Assembly (NCBI GenBank): GCA_004553095.1
Contig: SFMJ01000115.1
Location: 1 to 5,128 of the forward strand
Length of the DNA: 5,128 bases
Direction of reading: 5' to 3'
Source: Bacteroidales bacterium
GTDB taxonomy: Bacteria > Bacteroidota > Bacteroidia > Bacteroidales > Muribaculaceae
Shown here: one piece after another, positions 5,098 to 5,128 of the stretch
Layout: each line of letters opens with the position of its first letter
How positions within the stretch are numbered: position 1 is the stretch's first letter
Position numbers and translations under genes: made by a program
Notes under the pieces: generated by a model
Database searches by the model: none
Told to the model about the DNA's origin: nothing
Seen by the model: only the letters and a program-made list of their open reading frames with translations

Positions 5098-5128
5098 GGC
5101 TCCGCGCACTTATGTCTTACCAATGCGT

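Overview
The window holds four complete genes, all on the minus strand, and it looks like part of a surface-polysaccharide locus (capsule, O-antigen or exopolysaccharide). In transcription order they are a GT-A family 2 glycosyltransferase (4954 to 4040), a GT-B family 4 glycosyltransferase (3926 to 2829), a FemAB/BioF2-like GNAT acyltransferase (2313 to 1285) and a PIG-L/LmbE zinc deacetylase (1081 to 368). The first two would build a glycan chain; the last two would plausibly modify amino sugars on it. No membrane protein, flippase, polymerase, transposase, tRNA or rRNA gene is visible.

The source is most likely a Gram-negative bacterium, tentatively Bacteroidota. The start codons lie in A/T-rich leaders without Shine-Dalgarno sequences, and one leader has a match to the Bacteroidota -7 motif TAnnTTTG. 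Coding DNA has mixed GC (hand counts run from about 39% to 66% in 180-base blocks) and the gaps are AT-rich. No gene identifies a genus, so the assignment is weak.

The genes do not overlap; gaps of 113 to 515 bases separate them. The unusual part of the window is that these gaps are built from repeats with a recognisable grammar. A 10-base box, GCGTAGCAAA, occurs seven times, with a possible eighth copy cut by the right edge. Between boxes lie long imperfect hairpins. Each arm carries three short words (ATCAG on the left, CTGAT on the right) spaced almost always exactly 9 bases apart. A two-hairpin composite of about 260 bases occurs at 85-344 and again at 2511-2774, about 90% identical by hand alignment. 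A third single hairpin lies at 2347-2476 and a right arm plus box at 1131-1203. Two sister word families, ACGGATT/AATCCGT and AATGATT/AATCATT, have the same 9-10 base phasing and share a GAT (ATC) core.

Gap by gap: 1-367 holds an ACGGATT pair, one half of a 20-base inverted repeat and a full composite. 1082-1284 holds a solo right arm, a linker hairpin, a box and an AATCATT arm, with nothing recognisable in about 1223-1284. 2314-2828 holds three hairpin modules in tandem followed by an AATCCGT array that runs into the GT4 stop codon. 3927-4039 holds the other half of the 20-base inverted repeat and a 9-base-period pair. 4955-5128 holds three word arrays in series.
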